NCBI RefSeq assembly: GCF_003012795.1
Contig: NZ_PXYH01000021.1
Coordinates: 1 to 64,000 of the forward strand
Length of the DNA: 64,000 nt
Source: Zobellella taiwanensis
Lineage (GTDB): Bacteria > Pseudomonadota > Gammaproteobacteria > Enterobacterales > Aeromonadaceae
Direction: 5' to 3'
Shown piece by piece: positions 32,653 to 42,127 of this stretch. The notes beneath the pieces are model-generated. The model did no database searches, had not been told where the DNA came from, and saw only the letters and a list, made by a program, of their open reading frames with translations. Both the position numbers and the translations under genes were made by a program. Position 1 is the stretch's first letter. Each line of letters opens with the position of its first letter.

Positions 32653-35600
32653 GTGTTTGCGCCCCTACTGCTGTTTTTCATGTTGCTTCTGCTGCCGGCA
32701 CCGGTGCCGGCGGATCAGAGCGTGTCCGATATCGAAGCCCTGCTGGCAGAAATCCCCGACGGGGACAAGCCGGAGCTGCAAAAGCTGCGCGACAGCTATA
32801 ACCAGGCCCTGCAACTGGTGCGCGAAGGAGAGCGCCTCCAGCAGCAGGCCGAGGGCCTCAAGCAGTTCATGGACGACTATCCGGCAGAGCTGAAAAAGCT
32901 GGAACGGGAGCGGGCCGGGCTTAAGCCGACCCCCACCGCTAACATAGTCCGCCTCGACGAAGCCGCCACGGAGCAGGCCCTGGTCGATGCTCAGGCCCGG
33001 CGCCTGGAACTGCGCCGGCAGCGGGAAGAGCTGACCAATGCCCTCAACCTGCAAGAGCTGAGCAACAGCGGCCTGCACGGTCTGCTCGACGACCTCCGCC
33101 AGCAATTGCGGCGGACCCAGCAGTCCCTCGACGAACTGCAGTTCGCCGACAACCAGGATCGCCAGCAAAACGCCAACCGCATCCTCGCCATGGTCCGGGA
33201 GCAAAACCTGCAACGGCGCATCCAGGCACTGGAGCTGGAGCAGCTGTCCTCGGGCAACCGCGACGCCCTCAACCGGCTGCGGCTGGACATACTGCAGGCC
33301 CGACTGGCCGACCTCGATCAATATATTGAGGCCCTGCAACAGCACCAGAACGAACTGCGCCGGGCCACCACCGAAGCGGCCATCGCCGAGAGCGAGCGGC
33401 TGCTCGACGACGTGGAGACCGACTCGCCGCTGCTGGCCCGCCAGCAGGAATTCAACCAGCAGCTGTCCAATCAGCTGGTGGAACGCAGCCGGGCCATCGA
33501 GGCACTGCAGCTCGAATACCAGGCGGTAGAACGGGCCGCCGGCGAGCTGACCGGACTTAAGGCCAACCTCAAGGAGCAGCTCGAGTGGCTGCAGGTCAGC
33601 CGGGGATTCGGTGAAAACCTGCGCAACCGGCTGAGCGAATTGCCTGCGCCTTATTCCCTGCCCCAGCTGGAGGCCCGCATTGTACAGAGTCGGGTCGACA
33701 AATACGGCTACCAGGAGTCCCTCGACAGCCTGCGCAACAACAGTTACCGCAATCAGTTGCTGAGTGCCGAAGAAGCGACCCTGACCGAAGAACAGCAGTT
33801 GCTGCTCGATGAACTGCTGGCAACCCGTACCCGGTTGCTGGAACGGTTGATCAGCGCCACCGACAACCACATCCACGAACAAACCCGCCTCAAGGTGGCC
33901 TACAGCCGGCAGAACAGCCAGTTGGAGGAAATCCGGGCCCTGACCGACGAGCGCCTGTTCTGGCTGCCGGATCTCAGGCCCATCGGCGGCCAGTTCCCCT
34001 CTGCCATGATGGAAACCCTGGGCTGGCTGGCGCGCGCCTCCACCTGGACCGCCCTGCCCCAGTCGCTGCGACAACAGGGCGGCGCCAGCCTCACCCTCTA
34101 CGGCATCAGCTCGATGATGGTGCTCTACCTGTGGCTGATGAGCCGCCGCAGTCTGCGCGACTACCTGGATCGCATCGGCCCGCGCATCGGCAACGTCACC
34201 CAGGATAAATACGGCTATACCTTCAACACTGTGCTGCTCAGCCTGCTCACCGCCATGCCGATACCGGCACTGCTGTCGCTGCTGTCCAACGCCATTGACT
34301 CCCCCTGGGCACCGCCGGTGGTGGTGGCGCTGTCCTCCGCCCTCAAGAGCCTGATGCTGCCGGTGTTCATCCTGCTGGTGGTCGGTAACCTGACCCTGCC
34401 CAAGGGGCTGCTGGTGGCCCATTTCAATCTGCCGCCGGCGCGCGTGCGCCGTATCGGCCGCCAGTTCAGGACCCTGATGCTGAGCCTGCTGCCGGCACTG
34501 CTGCTGTTTTACACCGCCCGCGAGTTCCGGGAGTTTTCCCTCTACGATACTCTGGGCCGGCTGAGTTTCATTTACAGTTGCCTGCTGATGAGCCTGTTTT
34601 CCTGGCGGCTGTACCGGGAAGATCTGCCGCTGCTGGTGTCGACGCCGAAAAAAGAACACCTGACCCTGGCCAACCACCTGCTGTGGGGGCTGCTGGTGGT
34701 GGCGCCGCTGCTGGCCCTGGCCGCCTCGGCCATGGGCTACCTGTTCACCGCCCACACCCTGTTGCGCCAGCTGGAGGTGTCGGTGCTGGCCGGGCTCGGC
34801 TTCCTGCTGTTCTACTACCTGGTACGGCGCTGGATGCTGCTCCAGCGCCGCCGCCTGGCCTTTGAACGGGCCAAGGCCAGGCGGGCCGAGATCCTCGCCC
34901 AGCGCAAGGAAAAGGAACGGGAAGACGCCCAGGAAACCCCGCCCAGCCCGGAGGCGGAAGCGGCCGCCGTGGCCGAAGTGGACCTGGACACCATCAGCGC
35001 CCAGTCCCTCGGCCTGTTGCGCTCGGCGCTGATGCTGGGCTACATCCTGAGCCTGATGCTGCTGTGGTCCGAGATCAACACCGCCTTCAGTTTCCTCGAC
35101 AGCATCGAGGTCTGGCAGGTGTCCAGTACCCTGGCCGGGGAGGATACCCTGGTGCCCATCTCGCTCAAGGATCTGGTGATCGCCGCCTTCCTGGTGGTGC
35201 TCACCTGGATCACCGCCCGCAATCTGCCGGGACTGATGGAACTCAGCCTGCTGCAGCACCTGGATCTGTCGCCGGGTACCGGTTTCGCCATCACCACCAT
35301 CTCCAAATACCTGGTGCTGATGATCGGGGCCTTTACTACTTTCGCCATGCTCGGCATCGACTGGTCCAAAACCCAGTGGCTGGTGGCCGCCCTGTCGGTG
35401 GGGCTGGGCTTTGGCCTGCAGGAGATCTTCGCCAACTTCGTGTCCGGCCTTATCATCCTGTTCGAAAAACCCATCCGCATCGGCGACACCGTCACCATCC
35501 GCGATCTCACCGGCACCATTTCCAAAATCAAGACCCGGGCCACCACCATAGTGGACTGGGACAGGCGCGAAATCATCGTACCCAACAAGGCCTTTATCAC

Positions 35601-35979
35601 CGAGCAGTTCATCAACTGGTCCCTGTCCGATGCCATCACCCGGGTCAAGCTGCTGGTGCGGGTACGGCTGGATGCGGACATCGAGCTGGTGCAGCGCCTG
35701 ACCCACGAGGCTATCCGCGAGTGCAGCCTGATCCTCGACAACCCGGTGCCCGAAGTGTTTTTGATTGAGCTGACCGACTCGGCACTGGTGTACGAAGTAC
35801 GGGTCTATGTCAACGACATGAGCCATCGCATGCCCATGACCCACGAGCTGCACAACCTGCTGCTGGCACGCCTGCGCCGGCACAATATCAAGATCCCGCA
35901 CCAGCAGGTGGATATTCGTCTGCTGGGCGAGCACTCGGGCAGCGGTCGCCGGGAGGACAGCCATGGCCGGCCGGATTAA
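32653..35979 (+). CDS. mscM: miniconductance mechanosensitive channel MscM (YjeP)
   Basis: The 1108-residue protein matches E. coli MscM (1107) in size and place behind psd. GTG start at 32653 leads into a signal peptide (MFAPLLLFFMLLLLPAPVPA), a long glutamine/leucine-rich periplasmic coiled-coil domain (about 25-480), around ten membrane segments (about 490-910), and a C-terminal MscS pore and beta domain (SVGLGFGLQEIFANFVSGLIIL). It releases osmolytes on hypo-osmotic shock. Its last 17 bp overlap the transporter gene. Confidence 0.95.
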   Translation: MFAPLLLFFMLLLLPAPVPADQSVSDIEALLAEIPDGDKPELQKLRDSYNQALQLVREGERLQQQAEGLKQFMDDYPAELKKLERERAGLKPTPTANIVRLDEAATEQALVDAQARRLELRRQREELTNALNLQELSNSGLHGLLDDLRQQLRRTQQSLDELQFADNQDRQQNANRILAMVREQNLQRRIQALELEQLSSGNRDALNRLRLDILQARLADLDQYIEALQQHQNELRRATTEAAIAESERLLDDVETDSPLLARQQEFNQQLSNQLVERSRAIEALQLEYQAVERAAGELTGLKANLKEQLEWLQVSRGFGENLRNRLSELPAPYSLPQLEARIVQSRVDKYGYQESLDSLRNNSYRNQLLSAEEATLTEEQQLLLDELLATRTRLLERLISATDNHIHEQTRLKVAYSRQNSQLEEIRALTDERLFWLPDLRPIGGQFPSAMMETLGWLARASTWTALPQSLRQQGGASLTLYGISSMMVLYLWLMSRRSLRDYLDRIGPRIGNVTQDKYGYTFNTVLLSLLTAMPIPALLSLLSNAIDSPWAPPVVVALSSALKSLMLPVFILLVVGNLTLPKGLLVAHFNLPPARVRRIGRQFRTLMLSLLPALLLFYTAREFREFSLYDTLGRLSFIYSCLLMSLFSWRLYREDLPLLVSTPKKEHLTLANHLLWGLLVVAPLLALAASAMGYLFTAHTLLRQLEVSVLAGLGFLLFYYLVRRWMLLQRRRLAFERAKARRAEILAQRKEKEREDAQETPPSPEAEAAAVAEVDLDTISAQSLGLLRSALMLGYILSLMLLWSEINTAFSFLDSIEVWQVSSTLAGEDTLVPISLKDLVIAAFLVVLTWITARNLPGLMELSLLQHLDLSPGTGFAITTISKYLVLMIGAFTTFAMLGIDWSKTQWLVAALSVGLGFGLQEIFANFVSGLIILFEKPIRIGDTVTIRDLTGTISKIKTRATTIVDWDRREIIVPNKAFITEQFINWSLSDAITRVKLLVRVRLDADIELVQRLTHEAIRECSLILDNPVPEVFLIELTDSALVYEVRVYVNDMSHRMPMTHELHNLLLARLRRHNIKIPHQQVDIRLLGEHSGSGRREDSHGRPD

Positions 35980-37363
35980 ACTGCTGCTGGCCCTGCTGCC
36001 GCCGCTGCTGGTGCTGAACCTGCCGGTCCAGTGGCTGCCATTGCCCGATCCGACCCTGATAGAACAACGCTTGCTGGCCATTTTCCTGCTCGCCGCCCTG
36101 CTGTGGGTGCTGGAGCCGGTACCGGTGTTCGCCACCTCTTTGCTGATCATCGGACTGCTGCTGGTGATGACCTCGGATCAGGCCGCCGTCTGGTTTCTCG
36201 CCGACGCCCCCGGCCAGCCCCTGGGCGAGCCACTTTCCTATCAGGCCATCCTCGGCAGCTTCGCCTCCCCCATCATCATCCTTTTCCTCGGCGGCTTCGC
36301 CCTGGCCCTGGCGGCGGCCAAGTACCAGCTCGACACCAACCTGGCCAACACCCTGCTGCGCCCCTTCATGGCCAGCCACGACCGCCTGATGCTGGGGGTG
36401 ATGCTGATCACGGCGCTGTTTTCGATGTTCATGTCCAACACCGCCACCACCCTGATGATGCTCACCATCATGGGCCCGGTATTCGCCAGCCTGGGACTGC
36501 AGGCGCCCTCCACCCGCGGCCTGTTGCTGGCCATCCCCATCGCCGCCAACCTGGGCGGCATCGGCACGCCCATCGGCACTCCGCCCAACGCCATCGCCCT
36601 GCAGTACCTGGCCGAGCCCATTGACTTCCTGAGCTGGATGGCTTTCGCCGTGCCCCTGGTGCTGGTACTGCTGCTCGCCGCCTGGCGGCTGCTGCTGAAA
36701 TGGTATCCGCCCACCGGGCTCGGCCTTTGCCTGACACTCAGCAGCCGCTTCGTACGCACGCCCCGGGCCTGGTTGCTCTATGTTACCTTCGCCCTCACCC
36801 TGCTGCTGTGGCTCACCTCCTTCTGGCACGGCATGAACAGCTATGTGGTGGCGGTGATCCCGCTGGTGGTGTTCAGCCTGACCGGCATACTGACCCCCGC
36901 CGACCTGCAGAAAATCAACTGGGATGTACTCTGGCTGGTGGCGGGCGGCATCGCCCTGGGGCTGGCGCTGGACCAGTCGGGACTGGCGCGCAAACTGGCG
37001 CTGGCACTGCCCCTGGAACACCTGGGCGGCGGCGCCATCCTGCTGTGCCTGCTGCTGGTGTGCTTCCTGCTCGCCAACGTCATGTCCAACACCGCCACCG
37101 CCAACCTGCTCCTGCCCATCACCGCCGCCGTGGCCACCGGCTACCAGGGCATGGCCGATATCGGCCTGGACACTGCCGTGGTGCTGGTGGCCCTGTCCTG
37201 TTCACTCGGCATGATACTGCCGGTCAGCACCCCGCCCAACGCCCTCGCCTACGCCACCGGGCTTATCGCCACCCGTGATTTGCTGCGCACCGGCCTGGCG
37301 GTGGGACTGCTGGGGCTGGCCCTGCTGCTGGCGGTCATGCTGGTGCTGGGGGCCCTGGCGTGA
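35963..37363 (+). CDS. SLC13/DASS family anion:sodium symporter
   Basis: A 466-residue membrane protein with 11 to 12 hydrophobic segments and the two DASS sodium/substrate motifs: SNT at 158-160 with GTPIGTPPN (201-209), and SNT at 375-377 with a later PVSTPPNAL. Family members move sulfate, phosphate or C4-dicarboxylates with sodium; the substrate is not evident here. It overlaps mscM upstream and the LysR gene downstream (4 bp), so that regulator may control it. Confidence 0.88.
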   Translation: MAGRIKLLLALLPPLLVLNLPVQWLPLPDPTLIEQRLLAIFLLAALLWVLEPVPVFATSLLIIGLLLVMTSDQAAVWFLADAPGQPLGEPLSYQAILGSFASPIIILFLGGFALALAAAKYQLDTNLANTLLRPFMASHDRLMLGVMLITALFSMFMSNTATTLMMLTIMGPVFASLGLQAPSTRGLLLAIPIAANLGGIGTPIGTPPNAIALQYLAEPIDFLSWMAFAVPLVLVLLLAAWRLLLKWYPPTGLGLCLTLSSRFVRTPRAWLLYVTFALTLLLWLTSFWHGMNSYVVAVIPLVVFSLTGILTPADLQKINWDVLWLVAGGIALGLALDQSGLARKLALALPLEHLGGGAILLCLLLVCFLLANVMSNTATANLLLPITAAVATGYQGMADIGLDTAVVLVALSCSLGMILPVSTPPNALAYATGLIATRDLLRTGLAVGLLGLALLLAVMLVLGALA

Positions 37364-38247
37364 ATTTCACCCTAAAACAGTTGCGGTTATTTGTCAGTGT
37401 GGCGGAAAACGGCAGCCTGAGCCGGGCCGCCGAGTTGCTGGCCATGACCCAGTCCGCCGCCACCATGGCGTTGCAGGAACTGGAACGCCAGCTCAACCAT
37501 CCGCTGTTCGACCGGGTCGGCCGCCGGCTCAGGCTCAACGCCTGGGGGCTCTGGCTGCTCCCCAGGGCACAGAAAATGCTCGCCGAAAGCTACCTTATCG
37601 AACAGGGCTTCAAGGGTCAGAGCCCCATCGCCGGCCGGCTGCGCCTGGGCGCCAGCCGCACCATCGCCGACTATCGCATTCCCGAATTGATCGAGTACAG
37701 CTCGCGCCGCTATCCCCAGCTCGACATCAGTCTGGCGGTGGACAATACCCACAGCCTGTTGCTGCAGTTGTACCAGGGACGGCTGGAAATGGCGTTGATT
37801 GAAGCTCATGCCCAGGAAAAATGGCTGCGCCTCGAACCCTGGTGCCGGGACGAACTGGTCATTGTCTGTCGCGCCGATCACCCCCTGGCCGCCGAGCCCG
37901 TGGTCGGACTGAGCCAACTGGCCGATTGCGAATGGATACTGCGCGAGTCCGGCTCAGGCACCCGCGATACCTTCGAACAGGCCCTGCAAGGCCGGCTGGG
38001 GCCCTTGAAAATCCGCCAGGAGTACCCGCACCTGCCCACCATCAAGCGGCTGTTGCTGGCACGCCCCTGGCTGAGCTGCATGTCGCGCCTGAGCGTGGCC
38101 GACGAACTGGCGGCGGGCACCCTGGTGGCCCTGGCGGTGCCGGAGCTGGCCCTGAACCGTTTTTTTTACTTCGCCTGGCACAAGGAAAGAGGCGATCACC
38201 CATCCCGCATGGCCCTGATCGAGTTGGCCCGGGAAATCCAGTCCTGA
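37360..38247 (+). CDS. LysR-family transcriptional regulator
   Basis: A 295-residue LTTR: N-terminal winged helix (LKQLRLFVSVAENGSLSRAAELLAMTQSAATMALQELE in pieces across 5-43) and a periplasmic-binding-protein-like effector domain (about 90-290). GTG start at 37360 within the transporter stop region (GTGA). LysR genes are usually divergent from their target; here it follows the anion transporter on the same strand and is probably co-transcribed. Target and ligand unknown; overall it resembles the CbbR/YwfK-like branch only loosely. Confidence 0.88.
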   Translation: MNFTLKQLRLFVSVAENGSLSRAAELLAMTQSAATMALQELERQLNHPLFDRVGRRLRLNAWGLWLLPRAQKMLAESYLIEQGFKGQSPIAGRLRLGASRTIADYRIPELIEYSSRRYPQLDISLAVDNTHSLLLQLYQGRLEMALIEAHAQEKWLRLEPWCRDELVIVCRADHPLAAEPVVGLSQLADCEWILRESGSGTRDTFEQALQGRLGPLKIRQEYPHLPTIKRLLLARPWLSCMSRLSVADELAAGTLVALAVPELALNRFFYFAWHKERGDHPSRMALIELAREIQS

Positions 38248-38322
38248 GGCGACCGGATGCGCCCTTGCTTTTTTGCCGCGCCGGGCCCTAAATAACCCTG
38301 ATCCCGGCCGGAGGTATCCATC

Positions 38323-38814
38323 ATGCTGCGACAACTGCTTATCGTGCTGTTATTGAGCGGCTGTGCCGCGCCCTACGACTATGCCGAACACACCGATTTC
38401 GGCCGTTTCACTACCGTTGCCCTGGCGCCGGGCGCGGATCGCCAGTCGCTGGACGGCGCCCGCATCACGGCCGCGGCCCTGGCCCAGCTGCCCGGCCGGG
38501 GGTTGAACCCGGCGCCCCCGGCCGGGGCCGAGCTCTGGCTCGACTACCGACTGGAGGAAGAAACCCGGCTGCTCACCACCATGCCGCGCATGCTGGAGCG
38601 GCACAATGGCTTTTGGGACGACGAGGAGAGGGTCTATGGCATGGTACGGGAACAAAAATTACGCCTCTGGCTGGCGCTGCCCGACGGCACCGTGGTCTGG
38701 CAAAGCCGCCATCCCAGAGCCTTTCCCGCCGAACGGATAAAGGGCGCCGAACGCAGCCGGCGCATTGAACAACAGGTGGCCGAGCTGCTGGCCAACTACC
38801 CGCCCCGACCCTGA
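38323..38814 (+). CDS. small lipoprotein, DUF4136-like
   Basis: A 163-residue protein with a lipoprotein signal (LLLSGC, lipidation at Cys14). The remainder (FTTVALAPGAD, ELWLDYRLEEE, KLRLWLALPDG) resembles DUF4136-type periplasmic lipoproteins, whose function is unknown. It ends 1 bp before the convergent epmA stop. Confidence 0.75.
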   Translation: MLRQLLIVLLLSGCAAPYDYAEHTDFGRFTTVALAPGADRQSLDGARITAAALAQLPGRGLNPAPPAGAELWLDYRLEEETRLLTTMPRMLERHNGFWDDEERVYGMVREQKLRLWLALPDGTVVWQSRHPRAFPAERIKGAERSRRIEQQVAELLANYPPRP

Positions 38815-38815
38815 C

Positions 38816-39790
38816 TCAGGCGCGGGTGACGGTAAAGGCGATCACCTGTTCCAGCCGCTCGGCGCCCTGGGCCAGCATGATCAGCCGGTCTACCCCCAAC
38901 GCGACCCCGGCGCAATCGGGCAGCCCGGCCTCCAGGGCGGCGAGCAGATATTCGTCCACCGGGCGCTCGGGCAGCCCGCGTCCCCGACGCAGCCGGTTGT
39001 CCTGTTCGAAACGGCGTCGCTGCTCGGCGGCATCGCTCAGCTCATGAAACCCGTTGGCCAGCTCGATACCCTTGAAATAAACCTCGAACCGCTCCGCCAC
39101 CCGCGGATCCTGCGGGCTGAGCCGGGCCAGGGCCGCCTGGCTGGCGGGAAAGTGGTAGACAAAACAGGGCACCGCTTGGCCGACACGCGGCTCGACGCCA
39201 AGGGCGAACAGCAACTGCAGCAGGGTGTCCCTGTCTTCCTCCCGGGCAATAAGGTCATCGGCCCCCAAGCCCAGACCGGCCCGGCGCAACTCATCGAGGG
39301 ACGCGCTCAGCGGGCAGATCCCCAGGGTGGTCGTAAAAGCCTGCTGGTAAGTCAATCGTTCGGGGCTGTCACAATCCAATACCGCCTGCAGCAACTCGGC
39401 CATCTCGTCCATCAATTGATGATGATCGAAACCGGGCCGGTACCACTCCAGCATGGTGAACTCGGGATTGTGCAACCGCCCCGACTCCTCGTTGCGATAG
39501 GCCTTGCAGATCTGATAGATGGGACCACTGCCGGCGGCCAGCAGCCGCTTCATGTGGAATTCCGGCGAGGTCTGCAGGTAAAGATCCAGCCCCCGTGCCA
39601 TGCCGGGACCGACAAAGCGGGTGACGAAATTGTCCAAGTGCACGTCGGTCACCCCGGCGGCGGCCAGGGTGGGCGTATCCACTTCCAGCACGTCGCGGGC
39701 AGCAAAAAAGGCACGGATCAAGGCCAGCAGCTCGGCACGCCGGCGCAACGCCGGCAGGGTGGCCGTGGGCGGCCAGGCAAGGGTATTCAT
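38816..39790 (-). CDS. epmA: EF-P beta-lysine ligase EpmA (PoxA/GenX)
   Basis: A 324-residue paralogue of the class II lysyl-tRNA synthetase catalytic core without the anticodon-binding domain. [14 protein letters not shown], the motif 2 region (YRNEE...FTMLEWYRP) and motif 3 ([12 protein letters not shown]) are visible. EpmA attaches (R)-beta-lysine to Lys34 of EF-P. The substrate gene efp and the aminomutase gene epmB lie about 4 kb downstream in this window. Confidence 0.95.
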   Translation of the reverse strand: MNTLAWPPTATLPALRRRAELLALIRAFFAARDVLEVDTPTLAAAGVTDVHLDNFVTRFVGPGMARGLDLYLQTSPEFHMKRLLAAGSGPIYQICKAYRNEESGRLHNPEFTMLEWYRPGFDHHQLMDEMAELLQAVLDCDSPERLTYQQAFTTTLGICPLSASLDELRRAGLGLGADDLIAREEDRDTLLQLLFALGVEPRVGQAVPCFVYHFPASQAALARLSPQDPRVAERFEVYFKGIELANGFHELSDAAEQRRRFEQDNRLRRGRGLPERPVDEYLLAALEAGLPDCAGVALGVDRLIMLAQGAERLEQVIAFTVTRA

Positions 39791-39821
39791 GGGTGTAGGG
39801 CCTAAATAATCCAGTGTAACC

Positions 39822-40241
39822 TTATTCGTCGCCGGTGGCAGCCCCGGCCGGTCCCTTCAGCTCCAACTGGTTACCCTCGGGGTCGAACAGGTAGATGGAG
39901 GGCCCTTCCCCTTCGGCACCGTAACGCAGGGCCGGCGGCTCGCAGATCACCCCGGCCAGGGTGAAGTAGTTGAGCAGGGCATCCGGCTCGAAGGGCTCGA
40001 TGCGCAGGCAAAAATGATCCATGTTGGCCTTGCACTGATCCGCCGCTTCGCCGTCGCCGCCCAGGGGGCCACGGATATCGACCAGATCGATGAGCTGGGC
40101 CCCGGCACGCAGTTGGTAAAGGCCGATGTCGGTTTTCTCCCGCTCCAGGCAGCAGCCCAGGATACGGCAGTAAAAATCCAGCATGCGCTGGGGATTCCTG
40201 ACCCTCAACACCAGGTGATCCACGCCCAGAACCTTGAACAT
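39822..40241 (-). CDS. VOC-family (glyoxalase/dioxygenase superfamily) protein
   Basis: ATG 40241 is chosen ([14 protein letters not shown]) because it has a GGGAGAGG ribosome-binding site; 139 residues. The paired beta-alpha-beta-beta-beta modules have putative metal ligands at the first-strand His (VDHLV), the HFCLRI strand and the terminal Glu (NQLELKG). Members include glyoxalase I and extradiol dioxygenases, often with unknown substrates; none can be assigned here. Confidence 0.82.
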   Translation of the reverse strand: MFKVLGVDHLVLRVRNPQRMLDFYCRILGCCLEREKTDIGLYQLRAGAQLIDLVDIRGPLGGDGEAADQCKANMDHFCLRIEPFEPDALLNYFTLAGVICEPPALRYGAEGEGPSIYLFDPEGNQLELKGPAGAATGDE

Positions 40242-40289
40242 TGCCCTCTCCCGTCCGCCAGCCTGGTAACAGCATGGCGTAATTTCGAG

Positions 40290-40317
40290 CAAAATAAAAG
40301 GGCGCCGCGGCGCCCTC
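40290..40317 (-). terminator. terminator of the NCS2 permease gene
   Basis: GGGCGCCGCGGCGCCC (40300-40315) is a perfect self-complementary stem and on the minus strand is followed by TTTTATTTT. Confidence 0.85.
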
Positions 40318-40331
40318 GGAAGCAGCTCAGG

Positions 40332-41837
40332 TCAGTCCTCACCCAGGTAGTGATCGTCGCGCTTGACCACGCCCCTGAAGGCGTACCAGGCAAACAGCAG
40401 CGCCATGACCAGGTAGCCCATCACATAATCGGGCGCGGCGTAAAAGGCCAGCTTGGGGGCGTGCATCAGGCCCACAAAGGAGAAACCGGCACTGCACAGG
40501 GCAAACGCCATGGCCCGCTTGAAGGCGCCGTCGATCACGCAGACGGTGATGGCGCCCAGCATCATGGCGGTGAACATGGCGCCCTGGCCCAGGGGGACTA
40601 TGCCGTCGGAGATGCGGCTGACCACCTCGCCGGCGGCATTGTTGAACCGGGTCATTACATAGTTGGCGAAATAGGGCAGCATGGCCAGGGCCACCGCCGG
40701 ATAGTACTTCTTGGCGTTGGTCTGGAAGGCGGTGGACACCATGGACATGCCCACAAACACCAGTATCGGCGCCACCACCGCCACCGGGATCAGCGCCGAA
40801 ATCACCGCGATCAACCCGAACATGGCCGCCAGCAGGTACACCAGGCCGTTGAGGATGCTGTAGCCGCGACCGGCCCTCATCCATTTGGCTCCTACCGTGG
40901 CGATATAAACGGTGGTCGGAAACAGGCCGCCGAACAGGGCGCCGATCATGGTGCCCACGCCATCGACCGCCTGGCATTCGCGCACGTCGTACTTGTCGCC
41001 GGCCGCCTCCATCGCTTCCACGTTGTTCATGGTCTCGATGGCGTTATACAGGGTGATGGGCAGCACCACGGTGAGGATACCAATCATGGAGCCAAACAGG
41101 TAGCTCATGCCGTCGAAGGCGGCCATGCTGGGCAACACGGGGTAAAAGCCGAAATGGGACAGCCCCTCGGCAATCTTGCCACTGTCGCTTTCCCCCAGCA
41201 GGTAGGCCAGCAGGGTGCCGAAGACGATGGCGAACAGGGAAGCCGGCATGCGAAACGGCAGCACCACCCGGCCGACGATACCGATGATGATCACCGCCAG
41301 CACGAACAGGCCGACCACCGGCATTTCCAGGGTCTTGAACATCATCTCGCCGGCGATAAAGGTCAGCGCCACCCCGGCCACCGCCCCCAGCATGGCGGCC
41401 CGGGGCAGGTTGCGCTGCACCCAGCGGCCGATCACGCTCACCAGCACTTCCAGCAGGCCACTCAGAAAGCAGGCGCCCACCGCGATTTTCCAGGCCAGCT
41501 CGGGATCGCCGGTCAGGGTCTTGGCCGGCAGCAACACCCCGAACAGGAACACAAACATCACCGGTGTGCTGATGCCGTAGGACAGGGCGGTCACATCGGT
41601 GCGCTGTTCCCGGTGGGCCAGCCGGTTGGCGCTGTAGGCATAATAAAAGTTGCCCACCAGCACGGCGATGGCCGCGCCCGGTATCACCTGGCCAAACACG
41701 ATATCCTGGGGAAAGCCCATGCCCAGCATGGTAATAGTGATGATGACGAAGTTGGCAACGTTATTCTGGAACAGGGCGAAAAAGGCGTCGGTGTCCTCTT
41801 TCTTGTACCAGGGGTAATGGAAGCGGGGCTCGGCCAC
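40332..41837 (-). CDS. NCS2 (nucleobase/xanthine-uracil permease) family transporter
   Basis: Start taken at GTG 41837, which has a GGAG site 9 bp upstream, in preference to a TTG at 41885; 501 residues with 12 or more hydrophobic segments. Features such as ALSYGISTPVMF, LPITLYNAIETMNNVEA, and GTMIGALFGGLFPTTVYI place it in the NCS2/AzgA-like superfamily of proton-coupled purine/pyrimidine transporters. Divergent from guaC, a purine-salvage gene, which fits a purine substrate, but this is inference. Confidence 0.82.
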   Translation of the reverse strand: MAEPRFHYPWYKKEDTDAFFALFQNNVANFVIITITMLGMGFPQDIVFGQVIPGAAIAVLVGNFYYAYSANRLAHREQRTDVTALSYGISTPVMFVFLFGVLLPAKTLTGDPELAWKIAVGACFLSGLLEVLVSVIGRWVQRNLPRAAMLGAVAGVALTFIAGEMMFKTLEMPVVGLFVLAVIIIGIVGRVVLPFRMPASLFAIVFGTLLAYLLGESDSGKIAEGLSHFGFYPVLPSMAAFDGMSYLFGSMIGILTVVLPITLYNAIETMNNVEAMEAAGDKYDVRECQAVDGVGTMIGALFGGLFPTTVYIATVGAKWMRAGRGYSILNGLVYLLAAMFGLIAVISALIPVAVVAPILVFVGMSMVSTAFQTNAKKYYPAVALAMLPYFANYVMTRFNNAAGEVVSRISDGIVPLGQGAMFTAMMLGAITVCVIDGAFKRAMAFALCSAGFSFVGLMHAPKLAFYAAPDYVMGYLVMALLFAWYAFRGVVKRDDHYLGED

Positions 41838-42034
41838 TGCGGGTTTCTCCTTTAAGTATGGGGCCGCATCGGAAACGATGGGCAAACGATTGCGTGTGCA
41901 AGTGCCACCTTCTGGAGGGCGGCTTGAAGCGGCTGATTATAGGCGAAAAAGCATAGTGTAGAAGCCGTTTTCAAACTTCAGGTCAGTTTTTAGGACGCCA
42001 CGGCCGATAATTTTTGAACCATGAGTCAGGATAG

Positions 42035-42062
42035 TTGCAAAAAATAATCCTCTGGCTAGAAT
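42035..42062 (+). promoter_or_regulatory. promoter of guaC
   Basis: -35 TTGCAA (42035-42040), 16-bp spacer, -10 TAGAAT (42057-42062). Initiation would fall near 42068-42070, i.e. at the first base of the hairpin listed next. No other good plus-strand promoter was seen in this 290-bp gap; no purine-riboswitch core or PurR box was recognised. Confidence 0.65.
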
Positions 42063-42066
42063 GATG

Positions 42067-42100
42067 AAAACCGGGGGCCTAAAAAACCCCCGGTTTTTTT
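42067..42100 (+). terminator. terminator-like hairpin in the guaC leader
   Basis: AAAACCGGGGG, loop CCTAAAAAA (with flanking pairs), CCCCCGGTTTTTTT. A GC stem followed by seven T is a textbook intrinsic terminator, yet it lies between the guaC promoter and the guaC ATG (42128), with no plus-strand gene before it. It may be an attenuator or a start-site hairpin. Confidence 0.85.
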
Positions 42101-42127
42101 GTGCCTGTCATCTACCGAGGTAACACC

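Noticed and set aside
32665-36150. 1161-codon minus-strand frame opposite mscM
   Set aside because: Glutamine/glycine-rich antisense shadow of mscM, which has clear family motifs and length.
42063-42127. Purine or ZMP riboswitch in the guaC leader
   Set aside because: The leader from the predicted start is only about 60 nt and holds one terminator stem; no aptamer junction or conserved core is present.
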